From contig CAKPSH010000003.1 in the NCBI GenBank assembly GCA_934183325.1, positions 1 through 64,000 on the forward strand: DNA of 64,000 nt. Direction: 5' to 3'. The notes under the pieces are model-generated. The model made no database searches. It worked only from the letters and a program-made list of their open reading frames with translations, and was not told the DNA's origin. Positions 1-13,000 of this stretch are shown piece after piece (positions within the stretch are counted from its first letter, which is position 1; every line of letters starts with the position of its first letter). This stretch comes from an uncultured Clostridia bacterium (GTDB lineage: Bacteria; Bacillota; Clostridia; TANB77; CAG-508). Both the position numbers and the translations under genes were made by a program.

Positions 1-875
1 AAGTAAATTACACAATACCAGCGAGAGATGTAACATTATATGCGATATGGCAAATAAACCAATATACAATAACATTTGATGCGAATGGAGGATCATGTAG
101 TACAGCGAGTGTAACGCAAAATTATAATACAGAAATAACATTACCGACTCCATCATGGACAGGAAGAGATTTTAAAGGCTGGAATACAGATAGAAATGCA
201 ACAACAGGAAGTACAGGAAGATATAGAATACCAGCAAATGACGTAACGTTATATGCGATATGGAAACTCCAAACATATACAGTAACATTCAATGGAAATG
301 GTGGAACTGTAGATGGAAGAACGACTCAAATTGTTGAGTATGGGAGGACAATAAATTTACCTACAGCATCTAGAACAGATTACAAATTTAAAGGATGGAA
401 TACAAACAGTAGTGCAAGTTCAGGAAGTACAGGAAAAATGCAGATAACGGGAAATATAACACTTTATGCTACTTGGGTTCATAGTCCTGTTCCATTTTAT
501 AAAAATATATCATTAGGAAAAGGTAAAATAAAGGATTCAAATGAATGGGATAGTATTGGAATCGAAACAATAACTGGGGGGTATGTTACTAGAATTAGTG
601 GAAATGCTCATTTTGATGTTGATAAGAATAAACTAGGAAGAACGGCATATCTAAAAATTGATGCATACATTAATGGAAAATGGCATGACAATATTTGGGA
701 AGATTATGAAAAATGGAGTGGCAAAAATGGAGATAAATCATTTTGGGCTTATTTCGATATACCAATAAATGGAGAATGCACAAAAGTAATATTTTATTGG
801 AAAGTGAGTTCGAGTAGTATAGGAAAAGGAGGAGAAAAAAGAGCGGGATATAATTTTACAGTATATTATGATTAA
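1..875 (+). CDS. Listeria-Bacteroides-repeat surface protein, 3' end (5' truncated by window)
   Basis: The frame is open from base 3 of the window to the TAA at 873-875, so the gene begins upstream and only its last 290 codons are seen. At least three repeats are visible before residue 150 of the visible part, each with the pattern YTVTFNGNGG, then FKGWNT, then ITLYATW. This is the InlB B-repeat / Listeria-Bacteroides (Flg_new) repeat of surface proteins. The last 130 residues are a different, non-repeated domain rich in Lys and Trp with no LPXTG motif or membrane anchor. An internal ATG at 438 sits in the middle of a repeat and has no ribosome site, so it is not the start. A terminator follows at 904. 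The protein is presumably secreted and part of the surface locus that follows; its function is unknown. Confidence 0.85.
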   Translation, partial: VNYTIPARDVTLYAIWQINQYTITFDANGGSCSTASVTQNYNTEITLPTPSWTGRDFKGWNTDRNATTGSTGRYRIPANDVTLYAIWKLQTYTVTFNGNGGTVDGRTTQIVEYGRTINLPTASRTDYKFKGWNTNSSASSGSTGKMQITGNITLYATWVHSPVPFYKNISLGKGKIKDSNEWDSIGIETITGGYVTRISGNAHFDVDKNKLGRTAYLKIDAYINGKWHDNIWEDYEKWSGKNGDKSFWAYFDIPINGECTKVIFYWKVSSSSIGKGGEKRAGYNFTVYYD

Positions 876-903
876 GTAAATACAAAAAAAGAAGAAATTC
901 TGA

Positions 904-955
904 AATGCACCTCAAATGTTAGAGAAAATTCTAATGTTTGGAGGTGTATTTTTTA
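904..955 (+). terminator. Rho-independent terminator of the repeat protein gene
   Basis: An imperfect stem pairs 904-922 with 931-950 (AATGCACCTC against GAGGTGTATT), with a short AT-rich loop and a T run at 949-954. It lies about 30 bp after the stop codon, which separates the upstream gene from the giant gene. Confidence 0.75.
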
Positions 956-1025
956 TATGAAAAATATGTAAAAAGAGTAAAAAATTAATAGGATAAAATT
1001 TAGATATAATTATTGATTTTATTTA

Positions 1026-1055
1026 GTGACATTGTTATAATATAAGTTGTATAAT
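1026..1055 (+). promoter_or_regulatory. Sigma-A promoter for the giant surface protein gene
   Basis: GTGACA at 1026-1031, an 18-bp spacer and TATAAT at 1050-1055. The predicted transcript start near 1062 leaves a leader of about 32 nt before the GTG start, with AAGGAG at 1081-1086. Confidence 0.7.
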
Positions 1056-1093
1056 ACGACAAAAATATCTTAAAATATACAAGGAGAAAAAAA

Positions 1094-4000
1094 GTGAAGA
1101 AACGATTGATAATAGTAGGATTTGGAATAATAATGGCAATTATAATAATATCCGGAATAGTAATAAATAATAACCAAAATAAGTTGAAAATGAGAATTGA
1201 AAAAATTGAAATGGCAGCTCAAAATGCCATTGCAAAAAGTGACAATGAAAAATTACAAAAAGACAGTTTTATAGAAGAATTAAATAAAGTAATAAAAGAA
1301 GACTATACACTAACAACAGTGGATAATGGATATGTAATTTTATTAAATGAAAGTTCAGCAATGTATAGGGTAGCATCAAATGGAACTACAAATACAGTCA
1401 AATGGACAACTGTAACAGGTCAAAATAAAATAATAGACGAAAATGGAAAAGAATATCAAATTGGTGATTATATAGACTATGATCCTACTATACCTGATCA
1501 ATCAAGCAAAGTAGTAGACTTTGTAAAGCCTATATGGGAATTAAGATCTCATATTACAGAACTGTATACTGAAAATGGAACAAGGATAACAATGAAAATA
1601 AGAGGAACAGATACATATTTTGAAAGAAGCTTATTAGACAAAGCTTTAAATGTAGAAGATCTTAATTTGAAGGATGTACAAGATATTTTTAAAGTATATG
1701 TTGATGGAAATCAAATTCTAACAGATGTAACTGTTAATGTAACAGAAGGAACAGCTTTAACAGAAAATAGAACAATAGAAGGAAAAACATCAACAGTACA
1801 ATATGGAGTAGAATATACGATAGAAATTGAAGGATTCCCTCTAAGTTCAACTCAGGTAAAATTAGTATTACCTAGTGGAAACCTTATAGATCAATATGGT
1901 AATGTAAATGAGGAAACTGAATATCTGGTATATAGCTGTTTGAAAGCAACAAATACAGAAAAAAGTGGAACAAGCAATTTTTTAGAAATGCCTGTACAAA
2001 GAAATAAGATAGAAAAAATATATTTTGTAACAAGTAAAGATGAAGTTAAAGGTGCTCAAAAATATAATGTGGCAGCACAAGAGGATTATTCAATAATTGG
2101 TGGATTTGTTGATGAAGATAACAATGGAAAATATGAAGTTTATATTGGAAGTAATAGAAGAATTTATTCAAACATAGATGGAAGCTATTTATTTGCAAAT
2201 ACTGCAATAACATCAATAGATGGATTGGAAAATTTATATGTAGACAATGTAAGCAATATGGAATATATGTTTTATGGTTGTAATATAATAACAGATTTAG
2301 ATTTGAAAACGAATTTTGATACTGAAAATGTTACAAAAATGAATTACATGTTTGCAGAAAGCGGAAATTTAAAAACAATAAATTTAGGAAATAATTTCAT
2401 AACTAATAAAGTAAGCAATATGGAATATATGTTTAATAATTGTAAAAATTTAACACAATTGAATTTGTTAGATAAGTTTAATACCGAAAAAGTAACAAAT
2501 ATGCAATATATGTTTAATGGTATGAGCAATTTATTAACATTATCTTTAGGTGGAGAATTTAACACAAGTAAAGTAACAAATATGAAATATATGTTTAGTA
2601 ATTGTAATACAATAACACACATAAATTTAGGAGAAAAATTTGATACAAGTAGTGTACTTAATATGAATGGAATGTTTAGTTCAGATATTGCATTAAATAG
2701 TTTAGTATTAGGAGATAAATTTAATACTGAAAATGTTACAAATATGGATGAAATGTTTAGTTCATTAAAGAGAATTAATAATTTGGAATTAGGAAAACAT
2801 TTTAATACCAAATCTACTATAAGTATGAATGAAATGTTTGCTAATTGCTTAAAATTGATAAACTTAGATTTAGGTCCTGCATTCACTAAAATTGCGTCAA
2901 ACCATAGAAATATGTTTTATAATTGTGGAACATCTAACACGATAATATATTGTGGTGAAGCAATATATTCAGATGTACATAATTTTAGGATAAATCCAAA
3001 TTCAAATTCGCTTTTAAATTATGATACAGGTAGTATTAACTGTAAATATAGAATAGTCTGGTCAAAAGTAAGTGCCAAATACACAACAGACAAAAAATTA
3101 GAAATTGTTATTGAAGCAAAAGGAGATAATGTAAAATATCAAGCAAATACTGCAATATTAGCATTAAATAACTTTCACATTTATATTGATGGAGAGTTAG
3201 CTGATGATGGAACAAATGTAAAGAAAACATTAAGTGTGCCAACAGAAGTAACTGATGGAGTTAGATATACAATAACTTTATATGATTTCGAACAAGATAA
3301 TAGACAAAATGATAAAAAATTTAAAGAGTGGAGTGGAAATGTAAGCATAAAAATAGATAGGAGAATGGCTTTAGATGAAAATCAGGTAGATAATGCTTAT
3401 GGAAATGGTAACTTAATAGATGAAATAAAGGATGAGGAAACGAATAAAAATACAGTTGGAACATTATTCTATGATTACATAAAACCAGAATTTACATATA
3501 AATATTCTAATGCAGATATAAATTATACTGATAAATCTTTAACATTTACATTTGACGCAATTGATAAATATATAGATAATAGTAAAAATAACTTAACATT
3601 AACTGACATGAAGCTAAGTGTATATAATTATGATGAAAATGGAAAGGGTTCCTGGGAAGCAGTAGATATTAACGATTCAAGAAATAGTGTAACATCAGAG
3701 ATTATTGATTATGGAAAACGATACACTGTAGTTATAAAGAATTTACCACAAGACATAGGAGAAAAATACAAAAAATATAGTGGATATGTAATGTTAACAA
3801 TCGCAAAAGATAAGATAAGTGATTTATCAGGAAATAAAAACAATGCTCAAGTAATAACAGTTGGTGTAAATACACCAGATGGTTCAGATGATGATAAAGA
3901 AAAAGTTGACGTTGTAAATCCAACATGGCAAGTAGATACAAGTAGTATAACAATATACAACAAAAATAAAGATAATACATTGACAGAAAGCTATGTCCTA

Positions 4001-7000
4001 TTTGATATTACAGGAACAGATAAGTATTACTTAAAAAATACATTAACAACTGACAAAATACATATTATGTCAGATGGGGTTGAAATAACAAACGATGTTA
4101 AACTTGAGTTTGTAAAGAATGCTGGAGAAACACAAATTGGAGTTCCATTATATGAAAATCGTGATGGCGAAAATGTTCAATATGGAATTAAATACCATTT
4201 AAAACTTTCAGGACTTCAACAAGAAGTAAAGGATGAAGAAAAAGAATATCTAGAGTGGAGTGGATATATAGAGCTAAAAGTAGAAAAAGATACACTTGAA
4301 GATGAATCACATAATAAAAATACTGAAAATATACTAGAATTGGGAAAGATAGATGTTATAAAGCCTGAAATAGAGCAGTTAGGAATAACTGAAGAAGAAA
4401 ATCAGAATGATAAAGCAAAAAAACAAAAAACAATTAAATTCAAGGCAGTTGACAAATATCTAGATACAACAGCTCAGGATATGACTAAAAAAGCAAATGA
4501 TATAAATGTATATGTAGATGGAATAAAGGTTGATACCATAAAGAAAGAACTTACATATAAAGATATAACTAAAGTAATCACTGATGACGAATATACTCCA
4601 CAATATGTAATTAGAGAGTATACATTAGTATTAAAAAATTTTGAAGTAACTAGAACTACAAATAATAGAGAACGTGAATTTATAGATTATAGTGGATATG
4701 TAACTGTAATAATACCAAAAGAATTTATAAGTGATACAAGTGGAAATAAAACAGATGAAACAGAATTAATAGGAGGAGATGTAGACTACATTAAACCTAC
4801 AATTACCTATGAACATTCAGCAAATGATATAAATCATGATACTCAAAAATATATTATGACAATAGATATTACAGATAGATATTTTAAAGAAGATACAGAA
4901 TTTACATTAAATAATATTAGTTCAATAAAAATAGATGGAACAGAATTAAAAACATTAGCTAATGATGGATTAGTAACAATACAACTTTTAGAAAAAGAAT
5001 TAATAAAAAATATAATTAATGGTAAAGAGATTGTAGTAGGAAAAAGATATGAATTAGTATTATCAAATTTACAACAATCACCTAATAATGGAAAAGACTA
5101 TAGTGGTGTTGTAACAGTAGCTATTAAGGCAGATTCAGTATATGATAAGTTTAATAATTCTAATAATGGAATGTCTATAACATCAGGAATAAATATACCA
5201 GGAGGAAATACTGGTGAAGAAGAAATAGTAGATGTTGTAAAACCAATATGGAAAAGAGAAAGTCTTGTTGTTGATACAGCAAATGGTGTTGCAACTTTAA
5301 AAATTACTGGTAGTGATAAATATGAAGTCACAGAATATGTACAAAAAGCCATTGATGATAATAAAGTAAGAGTATTACTGGACGATGTAGATAAGACGGA
5401 AAATGTAAGAGTTACACTTGAGAGTAGTGTAAAATCAAGTGATGGAAATCAAATAAAAATAGTAGTAAAAATTAGTGGGTTTAGTGAAGATACTCAAAAT
5501 ATATATTTATATTTACCTTCAGGAACTTTAATAGATGCACATGATAATAAAAATACTGCTACAATGTTTGCATTGCTAAGTTGTTTAAAGGTTGCACAAG
5601 ATAGTACAGGAAAATATGAAAGTGAACCTACAAGTGCATTTTTAGGAGGAAAAATACAAAGAAAAGATATTGAAAAGATTGTATTTGAAGATAATGTTAG
5701 ACATAGAAACGAAAAAACAGCATGGCAAGTTGCATCAGGTGATTCATCTCAAAATGAAGGAAGTACATGGAATGGCGAACCTGTAGTTTGGGATGGACAA
5801 GGTAAGATTTATGCTTGGTATAATGAAACATCAGCACCATATACAGTACATATAGGTAGTGATGTTGCGATAAATGCAAATCCAAATTCAAGTTATTTAT
5901 TTGCTAATATTGGAAATGGTACAAGTTGCAAAGCAACAACAGGAATTGAAAGAATTGAACTTTTAGAAACAGAAAACGCATTAAATATGAATTATATGTT
6001 TTATAATTTTGGATATACAAAAGTTACAAACCTTGATTTAGGGGATGAATTTATTACAGAGAATACAACATCAATGGTAGGTATGTTTGAAGGTTGTGGA
6101 CATAATTCAATGACAACATTTAATATTGGAAGTAGTTTTGATACAACAAGTGTAACAAATATGAAAGCTATGTTCAAAGACTTTGCAAGTGTTTTAGCAA
6201 AATTAGACTTAGGTGATAAATTTCACATAAACAATTGTGTAAATATGCAAGAAATGTTTATGAATTGTGGAATTAATAAAATGACAGAAATAGATTTTGG
6301 ACAATATTTTATAAAAATTGCAACAGAAAATACAGATTTTGCTACAAATGTTGGAAAAGATGGAGAATGTACAATTCTTATTCCAGAATCAATTTATTCT
6401 AGTTTGAATAATTTTAAACTAAATGCCACTGATGAAACTACAGTAGCAACAAATGGATTGTTAAATCCAATATATAGACCAGAATGGATACGAATCCAAA
6501 GCTTATATGATAATGCTCAAAATCCAACTAAAATTATTCTGGATGTTGAAGGAAAAACAAATACAGAAATTTATTCAAGCAATGTAACAAATTCTTTGAA
6601 ACAAAGTGATTTAAAAGTATTTGTAGATGATGAAGAAGCTCCTGAAATAGAGGCAGTATTACAACCTTTACAAAAAGATAATCAATATAGAATAACAATT
6701 CAAGGATTTGAAGAAAGTGTACAAAAATCAGGAAAGAGATTTTTAGAGTGGAGTGGAAATGTAACAGTTCAGTTTGCTAAAAAAACTCTTATAGATGAAT
6801 TAGGAAATCAAAACATTGAAAGAATTCAATTAAAAGATTCTACATGGAAAGTTGTAGGGGTAGAAGATGAAACAGATAAAAACAAAAATGAAGCAGGAAG
6901 TATGTTCATAGATATAAGAAAACCTGAAATAAAATACAAATATTCAAATGTAGAAAATACTAAAAATCCAATTATTAATTATGAATCAAAAAACGTAACA

Positions 7001-10000
7001 GTGGTATTTGATGTAATTGATAAATATTATAAAGGAACTAAATTTGTAGAGGGCAAAAAGCTAAGTAATCAAAATAAAAAAATAAAAGTAAAAGTAGATG
7101 GAACAGATATAACTCAACAATTAGAAATGAATTTAAGTTCAGAAAAAATAGAAGATGGACAAAGATATACATTGGTTTTATCTAAGTTTGAATTAGATAA
7201 GATATTGCCAGGTGATGACTATAAGAAATATAGTGGTCCTGTTCAATTTATATTTGATGAAAATTTAATTTTGGATTATTCAGGAAATGGAAATGCAAAA
7301 ACCACTCTTACAATAGACTATGATGATGGAGATGATGAAGATAATCCAATAATTGTGGATGTTGTTGACCCTATATGGAGTTGGGAAGATAGCAGTATAG
7401 ATAGGACTAATGAAACAGTTACATTGAGAATAAATGGTTCAGATAAATATTTAAAACAATCAACATTGACTAAAAAAGATATTACAGTATTAGTTGATGG
7501 TAAAGAATCTGGAGTAACAAGTAGCTTAGCAACTGTAAAACAATTAGGAGGAGACAATACAACTAATGTAATTTATGAAATTGTGCTTTCAAACTTTGGA
7601 ACAGAGTGCGGGTTAACTCAGATAAAAATAGCAAGAGGAACACTGGAGGATAATTCAGAAAATTTAAGTAAAGAGACAATTATAAATGTTGGAAATCCAA
7701 ACTGGACTGAAGACGGAGACGATCCTAATAATAGAACATATACAGCATTTAATAATAGTATTGTAGACTTTATATCACCAGTAATAAAATACAAATATTC
7801 ACAAGTTGGGCAATATTCAAATCCATCTATAGATTATGAATCAAAGCAACTAACAGTAACATTTGATGTTATTGAAAAATATTTCTGTATAAATAATTTA
7901 GTTGAAGGTGAAAATTTAGCAAATGAAAATAAGAAAGTAAAGATTAAAGTTGATGGAATAGATGTAACAGAACAATTGAAAATGAATTTATCATCTGTTG
8001 CAATATCAAATGGAAAAAGATATACATTAGTGTTATCAAACTTTGAATTAAGTGATATTTTACCAGGAGAAGAGTATAAAAATTACAGTGGACCAGTTCA
8101 ATTAAACTTTGATGAAGCATTAATACATGATACATCAGGAAATAAAAATAAGAAAACATCAATAACTATTGATTATAATGAAGGAAATGACGAAGATAAT
8201 CCAGTAATAGTTGACGTCATAGACCCAATTTGGAAGTATAAATTAAGTGATATCAATAGAACAGAAAAAACGGTAAGTATGGAAATAAGAGGTTCAGATA
8301 AATACTTAACAGAAGCAAGTTTAACAGCAGATAATATAAAAGTTTTAATAGATGGCAAAGAAATTTCAACGATAACTAAAGAAGTTAATAGATCAGAACC
8401 AGATATGGATTCAGAACTTACAAATTATGTAATATATGTTGTTAAATTAGGTAATTTCGGAGAAAATAATGGCGTAACTGAAATTGAGATCGATGAAAAT
8501 ACATTAAGGGATTCTTCAGGAAATGGGAACATAAGAACAAAAATTAATGTGGGAAATAAAAATTGGAGAGAAGATGACGATACAGAAGGAAAATTCACAG
8601 CATTCAAACAAGGTATAGTGGATTTTATAAAACCAGAGTGGACTTATGTAACAAGTAGTATTGATAGAACAAAGAATATTGTGGAAATGCAGATTAAAGC
8701 AAGTGATAAATATTATTTATATGATACTTTAAGTAAAAATGTTAATGGAAATAATGTATTTGATACAAGCGATATAAGTGTATATGTAAATAATAATGAA
8801 GTATCTACAATTACAAAGAAGCTTGAATTAGTTTCTAAAAATAGTACTACAGTAATCTACAAACTAACATTAGGAAATTTTGGACAGTATGATGGTGTTA
8901 CAAAAATAGGTTTGAAAGAAGGAAGTATAAGAGATTTATCAGGTAATAAAAATGAAGAAACATTTATCAATGTTGGAAATCCAGATTGGAAAGATGATGA
9001 AGCATTTAAAGATAATGTAGTTGACTTTATAAAGCCAACAGCTGTTTATGAATTTAAGAAAGATCAAAATCTTATTATTAATTATGACGAAAAAAGTGTA
9101 ACGATAAAAATGAAAGTTTTTGATACAAACTATTTAAGAACAGAACTTTTAGGAAGTAATGTAGGAATATATGTTGATAGAGTTGAAAATGGAGTTAGTA
9201 CATGGACATCAGTAGGTACAAATATAAAAAGAGAAGTATCATCAACAGTTCTTAATAATGATGAAAATAAGCAAATAGGAGTAGAATATACTATTAAGCT
9301 TTCTGAATTTGAAGTTCCAATGATATCAGGAGAAGCATTTACAAGATATAGTGGAAAGTTCAAATTAAAAATTCCTAAAGGAACAATCGTTGATACTTCA
9401 GGAAATTTAAATGATGAATTAGAAATTGTGTTATGCAAAGATAAGGATACAGACAGTATCTCAGAAGCAACAATAATTGATTTTATCGATCCTAAAATTT
9501 ATTGTACAGATAATAGTGTAAAATATGATCATGACACTTTAACAGCAACAGTAAGTTTTGAATCTAGTGATAGATATTTTAATACAAATGTAAATGAAAC
9601 AGACGAAAGTGGAAACAAAATAGCAGTAGTCGAGAGAAGCGAAATAAGAATTTATAATGATTATAATGAAGATGTTACTGATTCATTAGATTGGACATTA
9701 AGTGCACCGACATTAACATCAGGTGGAGGATTTAAGTATTATGTAACAATAAATAATTATATGGATGAGTTTATGTTTACATTTGTAATAAAGAAAGGTG
9801 CAATTCAAGACAAAAATGGAAGAGAAAATCAAGAAACTAGTTTGACATATATGGTTGATGATTTGAAACCTAGATGGAAATATGTGAGTTGCGATGCAAG
9901 CGTGCTAGATACAAATGAATATAAAATGGTTGTTAATGTATCAGCGGTAGATAGATATTTAAATACTGAAAAGAGCAAATTAATTGCTTCTGATTTAACT

Positions 10001-13000
10001 TTATGCAAAGATGGTGAGTTAATTTCAAATGGAATAAATATTACTGTTGAAGAAACTTCAAGAGTAACAGAAATTCCAAGATCAATCGATTATCAAATAA
10101 CTATTACTGGAATTAAAAAGATTGGAACTTATTCTATAATTATTAAAGATGCTAATTTAATAGATATGGAAGGAAATACAAGTGTACAAACTACAATGAC
10201 ATTTTCAAGATCACAAATAAGTTCTACTAGATTTGCACAGGTAACTTACTTTGTTAATGATTATAAAACCTATGTAAATGAATTGTTAAATATAGATACA
10301 ACAGGAAAAAATAATGCAAAAAATTTCACTCCAAGTTCTTTAGGCGAGTTATATATAGATTCAAAAAATAAATATTTTGCAGAAGATTTTGCTTATGCAA
10401 ATGATTTACAAACAGCAAAAGCATTTAAAGCATGGGCAGTAACAGATGAAGAGGGAAATTATATTTATTATAAGGAAAGTAGTTGCATAAATGTTTCTGT
10501 TACACCAACAGACTATATAAAAACTTATGGAATATATGAAGAAATACCTTGTGAAGTTGGCCAAAGTATATATTTGAAGGCTGTATGGCAGGACGCAAAT
10601 GTTGTATTTGTATCTAATAAGAGTGGAAATGATTCTAATAATGGATTATCACCTAGTACAGCAGTAAAGAGTATAAGTGGAGCATTTAATAAGTTAAGCA
10701 GTGGAACTACTGGAAATAGAATTATAGTAATTATGGATGAAGTAACATGGAATAATACAGCTACATTCAATAGTAAAAAAGCAACTATTACAAGTTTATA
10801 TGCAGGTGTTGATTATAAAGCAACTAAAGGTGCAAAATTAACTGTAAGTTCTAATATTAGTTTAGGGGAAGATATTGTTTTTGATAATATAGAAATAAAT
10901 CAAACTTCTACAACTGTAAGTGATGGTACCAAAAATTTAACAGAATATAGTTTATCTAATTTGTTAATTGGTAACTACCATAATATAACTCTTGGAAGAG
11001 AAGTAAGCTCTGCTAATGGAAAATATACATTTGGAGCTATAATTGGAGGAAACTATAAAACAGAATCAAAAACAGGAGACATTGGACAATATAAAGTTAT
11101 AGTTGAAACAGGTGTATATAATGATATTATTGTAAGAAGCAGTATAGCTTCAGGAAGTGAAACAACTACAGCTAAGTTTGTAAATGCTAATGCACAGATT
11201 GGTTCTAAAAAAGATGCTACAAAAGCACAAAATGATAAATTAACAATTAAAGGATATTTAATGTTAGGACAAAATGAATCAGCCTTTTATTCAAATAAAT
11301 GCAAAAAAGATACTAGTACGGCTGGTTCTGAAACTTATGCTAATATAGAATTATATAGCGGAACATTTAAAGGAGAACATTTATATAGAAAAACATCAGA
11401 ATATGCAGCAGTATATTTAAGACAAGTTGAAAGTAATTTAAGTGATGGTGTTATAAACTATAAAATGTATGGTGGATTAATCTATGGAAATGTATATGCT
11501 GGTGCAAGAACTATTCAAACAGGAACAGGTAATACATATACATATATGTATTTATATGGAGGAAAAGTAATTGCAACAGGTACAACTAGAGCAGACGGAG
11601 CTGCAATAGGTGGTGTATTTGGTCAAGGTTCAAATCAAACATTCTATGGAGGTTCAGCTATAACAATTGGTGGAATTTGTGAGATTCAAGGAAATGTATT
11701 TGGTGGATCAAATGCTACAGCAATATCTAAAGGAAGCGGTACAGCAAATACAAGAATAACAATTGCAGGAAGTTCAGCCAAAGTAACAAAAGGAGCAATA
11801 TATGGAGGAAGCAATGGAGTTGTGAATTCAAATGATACAACAACAGGGTATATTAATGGTTCTACTAATGTAAATATTGGTTCTATAACTGCTAATATTT
11901 ATGGTGGAGGATATAATTGTGGAGTATCTGGTCAGACAAATGTCTCAATAGGTGGAACAGTAAATGGTGAAATCTATGGTGGCGGATACCAATCTTATGT
12001 TGGAACAACTACAAATATAACAATTACAGGAAATCCAAGAAAAAATATTTATGGAGGAGGAGAATCAACTGCTATTGCTACAGCTGGAGTTGGAAAGAAG
12101 AATGAAAGCTCTTGGGTAGCTGGAACTATAAACATAAATTTTAATAGTGGAACATTTTCTGTAAAAGGAAATACAGTATATAAGATATATGGTGGAAACA
12201 AAAATATAAAATTAGCAAATGATGAAACATTAAAGGAAAATATTAATATTACAATTGGTGTTTTAGGTTCAGCAAGTAAACCAAGTATATATGGAGAGAT
12301 ATATGGTGGTGGTGTGTATGACAAGATAAATACAGCACATATTACTGCTATCGTAAATAATATAGAAAATGATAGAGGAGTTACGTATGGAAAATTGATA
12401 ATATATGGTGGCTCAGATATGGATAATGAATGTGAACAAAGTAATATAGAAATAAAAGGTGCAGTAGTTGACACAATATATGGTGGAGAAAAAGTAAATG
12501 GTACTATAAAAAATACAAATATAACATTTACTTCTGGAACAGCAAATAACATATATGGTGGTGGAAATGAAAATTCAAATGTAACTAAAACTACAGTGAA
12601 AGTAACTGGTGGTTCAGTTGGAAATGTATATGGTGCAGGATTAAATGGTAATGCAAATGAAACAAATATAACAATTTCAGGAGCAGTAGTAACTGATGTG
12701 TATGGTGGAGAAAATAATACAAATAATTCAGAATTAATTACACCAAAAACAAATATAACAATGACTTCAGGAAATGTAACAAATATTTTTGGAGCAGGAT
12801 TAAATAGTGGAGCAACTCAAACAAATGTTAAAGTATCAAGTGGTTATATTACAAATATATATGGAGGTGTAAACACTAGCGGAACTGTTGATAATTCTAA
12901 TATAAATATAACAGGTGGAACTGTAACAAATGTATACGGAGGAAATCTTCTAGGAGGAGATATTAAGAATACAAATGTAAATATACAAGGTTCAACAACA

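Larger units (their letters stand above)
1510..10210 (+). repeat. About 14 tandem Ig-like coding modules
   Basis: The translated sequence shows about 14 copies of an opening motif (VDFVKPIW, YDYIKPEF, VDVVNPTW, IDVIKPEI, VDYIKPTI, VDVVKPIW, IDIRKPEI, VDVVDPIW, VDFISPVI, VDVIDPIW, VDFIKPEW, VDFIKPTA, IDFIDPKI, VDDLKPRW). Most are spaced 100-140 codons apart and most end with an SGNxN-like turn. Conservation is at the protein level; no long DNA-identical copies were seen, so the duplications look old. Confidence 0.75.

Noticed and set aside
2344..2886. A 180-codon open frame on the - strand inside the giant gene
   Set aside because: It is the antisense of the DUF285 repeats; it has no ribosome site, and its repeats only mirror those of the + strand.
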